Origin: Bacteroidales bacterium
GTDB lineage: Bacteria > Bacteroidota > Bacteroidia > Bacteroidales > DYOH01
Reading direction: 5' to 3'
Assembly: GCA_030632545.1 (NCBI GenBank)
Contig: DAOVUO010000176.1
Location: 1-6,148, forward strand
DNA length: 6,148 nt
Notes under the pieces: generated by a model
The model's input: only the letters and a program-made list of their open reading frames with translations
The model's database searches: none
Told to the model about the DNA's origin: nothing
In this document: positions 5,472-6,148 of the stretch, piece by piece
Layout of the letters: each line of letters opens with the position of its first letter
How positions within the stretch are numbered: the first letter of the stretch is position 1
Made by a program: the position numbers and the translations under genes

Positions 5472-5503
5472 CTGCAAAAAATATTCCTAATTGTATAAAT
5501 TTG
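5472..5503 (+). promoter_or_regulatory. Possible promoter of the cysteine desulfurase gene
   Basis: TAAATTTG (5496-5503) fits the Bacteroidota -7 pattern TAnnTTTG exactly. The -33 position carries only CTG (5472-5474, spacing 21), a partial match. A start near 5508-5511 would leave a leader of about ten bases. It overlaps the inverted repeat at 5491-5519. The rest of the divergent gap (5408-5470) is AT-rich, and I found no convincing promoter there for the minus-strand gene starting at 5407. Confidence 0.4.
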
Positions 5504-5519
5504 GAGAAAATTTATACAA
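5491..5519. promoter_or_regulatory. Perfect 12-bp inverted repeat abutting the desulfurase start codon
   Basis: TTGTATAAATTT (5491-5502) and AAATTTATACAA (5508-5519) are exact reverse complements, separated by GGAGA (5503-5507). The ATG follows at once at 5520. The symmetry is typical of an operator for a dimeric regulator, and the left arm contains a -7 box match (5496-5503). If the transcript starts further upstream, the same sequence would fold into an RNA hairpin with the only Shine-Dalgarno-like bases in its loop. Both readings imply that expression of the desulfurase is regulated. Which protein binds is not visible. Confidence 0.65.
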
Positions 5520-6148
5520 ATGAACGAAATAATTTATCTTGATTATAACGCAACAACTCCAATAGCCAAAGAGGTGGCTGATAGTATGCGCCCATATCTT
5601 GAGATGTATTTTGGAAACCCTTCTAGTTCTCATGTGTATGGTCAGCAAACAAAGCAAGCTGTTGAATTTGCACGAAAACAAGTAGCGCAATTATTAAACT
5701 GTCATATTTCCGAAATTATTTTCACAAGTGGGGGTACTGAATCAAATAATTATTCAATAAAAGGAATTGCTTATGGTCATCAACATAGAGGAAAACATTT
5801 AATCACATCTAGTGTTGAGCATCCTGCTGTTTTAGAAGTTTATCGCTTTTTAGAGAAACAGGGTTTTGAAGCTACTTACATTAATGTTGACGAATATGGT
5901 ATTGTTGATATTGACGAGCTTAAAAAAGCTATTCGATCCGATACAATTCTGATTAGTATAATGCATGCAAATAATGAAGTTGGAACAATTCAACCGATTG
6001 AGGAAATTTCACAAATTGCTAAAAAGTATAATATTACATTTCACTGTGATGGAGCACAGTCGGTTGGGAAAATTGATACAGATGTACAGAAGCTAGGGGT
6101 TGATTTATTTTCTATTGCAGGGCATAAGCTATATGCACCTAAGGGAAT
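5520..6148 (+). CDS. Cysteine desulfurase (NifS/IscS-type), 3' end beyond window
   Basis: The first 209 codons of a class V aminotransferase-fold, PLP-dependent enzyme that removes sulfur from cysteine to form alanine and a protein-bound persulfide. Visible landmarks are IYLDYNATTP (5-14), NPSSSH (33-38), FTSGGTESNN (68-77), the PLP-stacking histidine H101 in SSVEHPAV, ANNEVGTIQP (150-159), D177 and Q180 in HCDGAQSVGK, and the PLP-binding lysine K203 in AGHKLYAPKG. The catalytic cysteine expected near residue 320-330 lies outside the window, so activity cannot be confirmed. The AGHK-x-YAPKG form separates it from classic housekeeping IscS, which usually has SGHK-x-YGPKG. It could therefore serve tRNA thiolation or a dedicated Fe-S route. 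The start at 5520-5522 is supported by the family N-terminus. GGAGA lies 12 bases upstream, rather far for a normal ribosome site. The gene is divergent from the STAS module and is preceded by a perfect inverted repeat. Confidence 0.95.
   Translation, partial: MNEIIYLDYNATTPIAKEVADSMRPYLEMYFGNPSSSHVYGQQTKQAVEFARKQVAQLLNCHISEIIFTSGGTESNNYSIKGIAYGHQHRGKHLITSSVEHPAVLEVYRFLEKQGFEATYINVDEYGIVDIDELKKAIRSDTILISIMHANNEVGTIQPIEEISQIAKKYNITFHCDGAQSVGKIDTDVQKLGVDLFSIAGHKLYAPKG

Noticed and set aside
5487..5690. 67-aa open frame on the minus strand
   Set aside because: It is antisense to the start of the cysteine desulfurase, whose plus-strand frame has unmistakable family motifs.

Overview
This window looks like a chromosomal segment of an AT-rich Bacteroidota, probably Bacteroidales-like. 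Three things point there: a promoter upstream of era that fits the phylum's TTG-N20-TAnnTTTG pattern, the near absence of Shine-Dalgarno sites, and short hairpin repeats with the core CTACGCTCAG between genes, which I recall as common in genomes of this phylum. The assignment is inference; there is no rRNA in the window.

Layout. 1-181 is a non-coding repeat array: two 64-65 bp units with a 90 bp period, plus CCAGTAA/CCAGCACC-type minisatellite. It ends 1 base from the engB stop codon. 183-779 (-) is EngB, a ribosome-assembly GTPase. 883-1416 (-) is a small lipoprotein. 1497-1931 is a small mobile-looking island: a GIY-YIG nuclease gene (1559-1867, -) with short hairpin repeats on both sides in opposite orientations. 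2047-4581 (-) is a compact era / unknown 111-aa / der operon with gaps of 2 and 1 nt and a recognisable promoter at 4610-4640. 4652-5407 (-) is a two-gene module: a STAS-domain protein and a diverged RsbW/SpoIIAB-like protein that has lost its ATP-binding glycine box. 5520-6148 (+) is the 5' part of a cysteine desulfurase, transcribed divergently. Its start codon directly follows a perfect 12-bp inverted repeat.

How the genes work together. EngB, Der and Era are all GTPases of ribosome subunit assembly (EngB and Der 50S, Era 30S), so the left two thirds of the window is essentially a ribosome-biogenesis neighbourhood interrupted by accessory material. The 111-aa protein between era and der is probably co-translated with them, so it is the best candidate for an undescribed partner. 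The STAS/RsbW-like pair suggests a partner-switching regulator, though a degenerate one. Its target is not visible. The cysteine desulfurase supplies sulfur for Fe-S clusters or tRNA thiolation and appears to have its own controlled promoter.

No tRNA, rRNA, CRISPR array or complete insertion sequence was seen. No gene-free stretch exceeds 300 bases.
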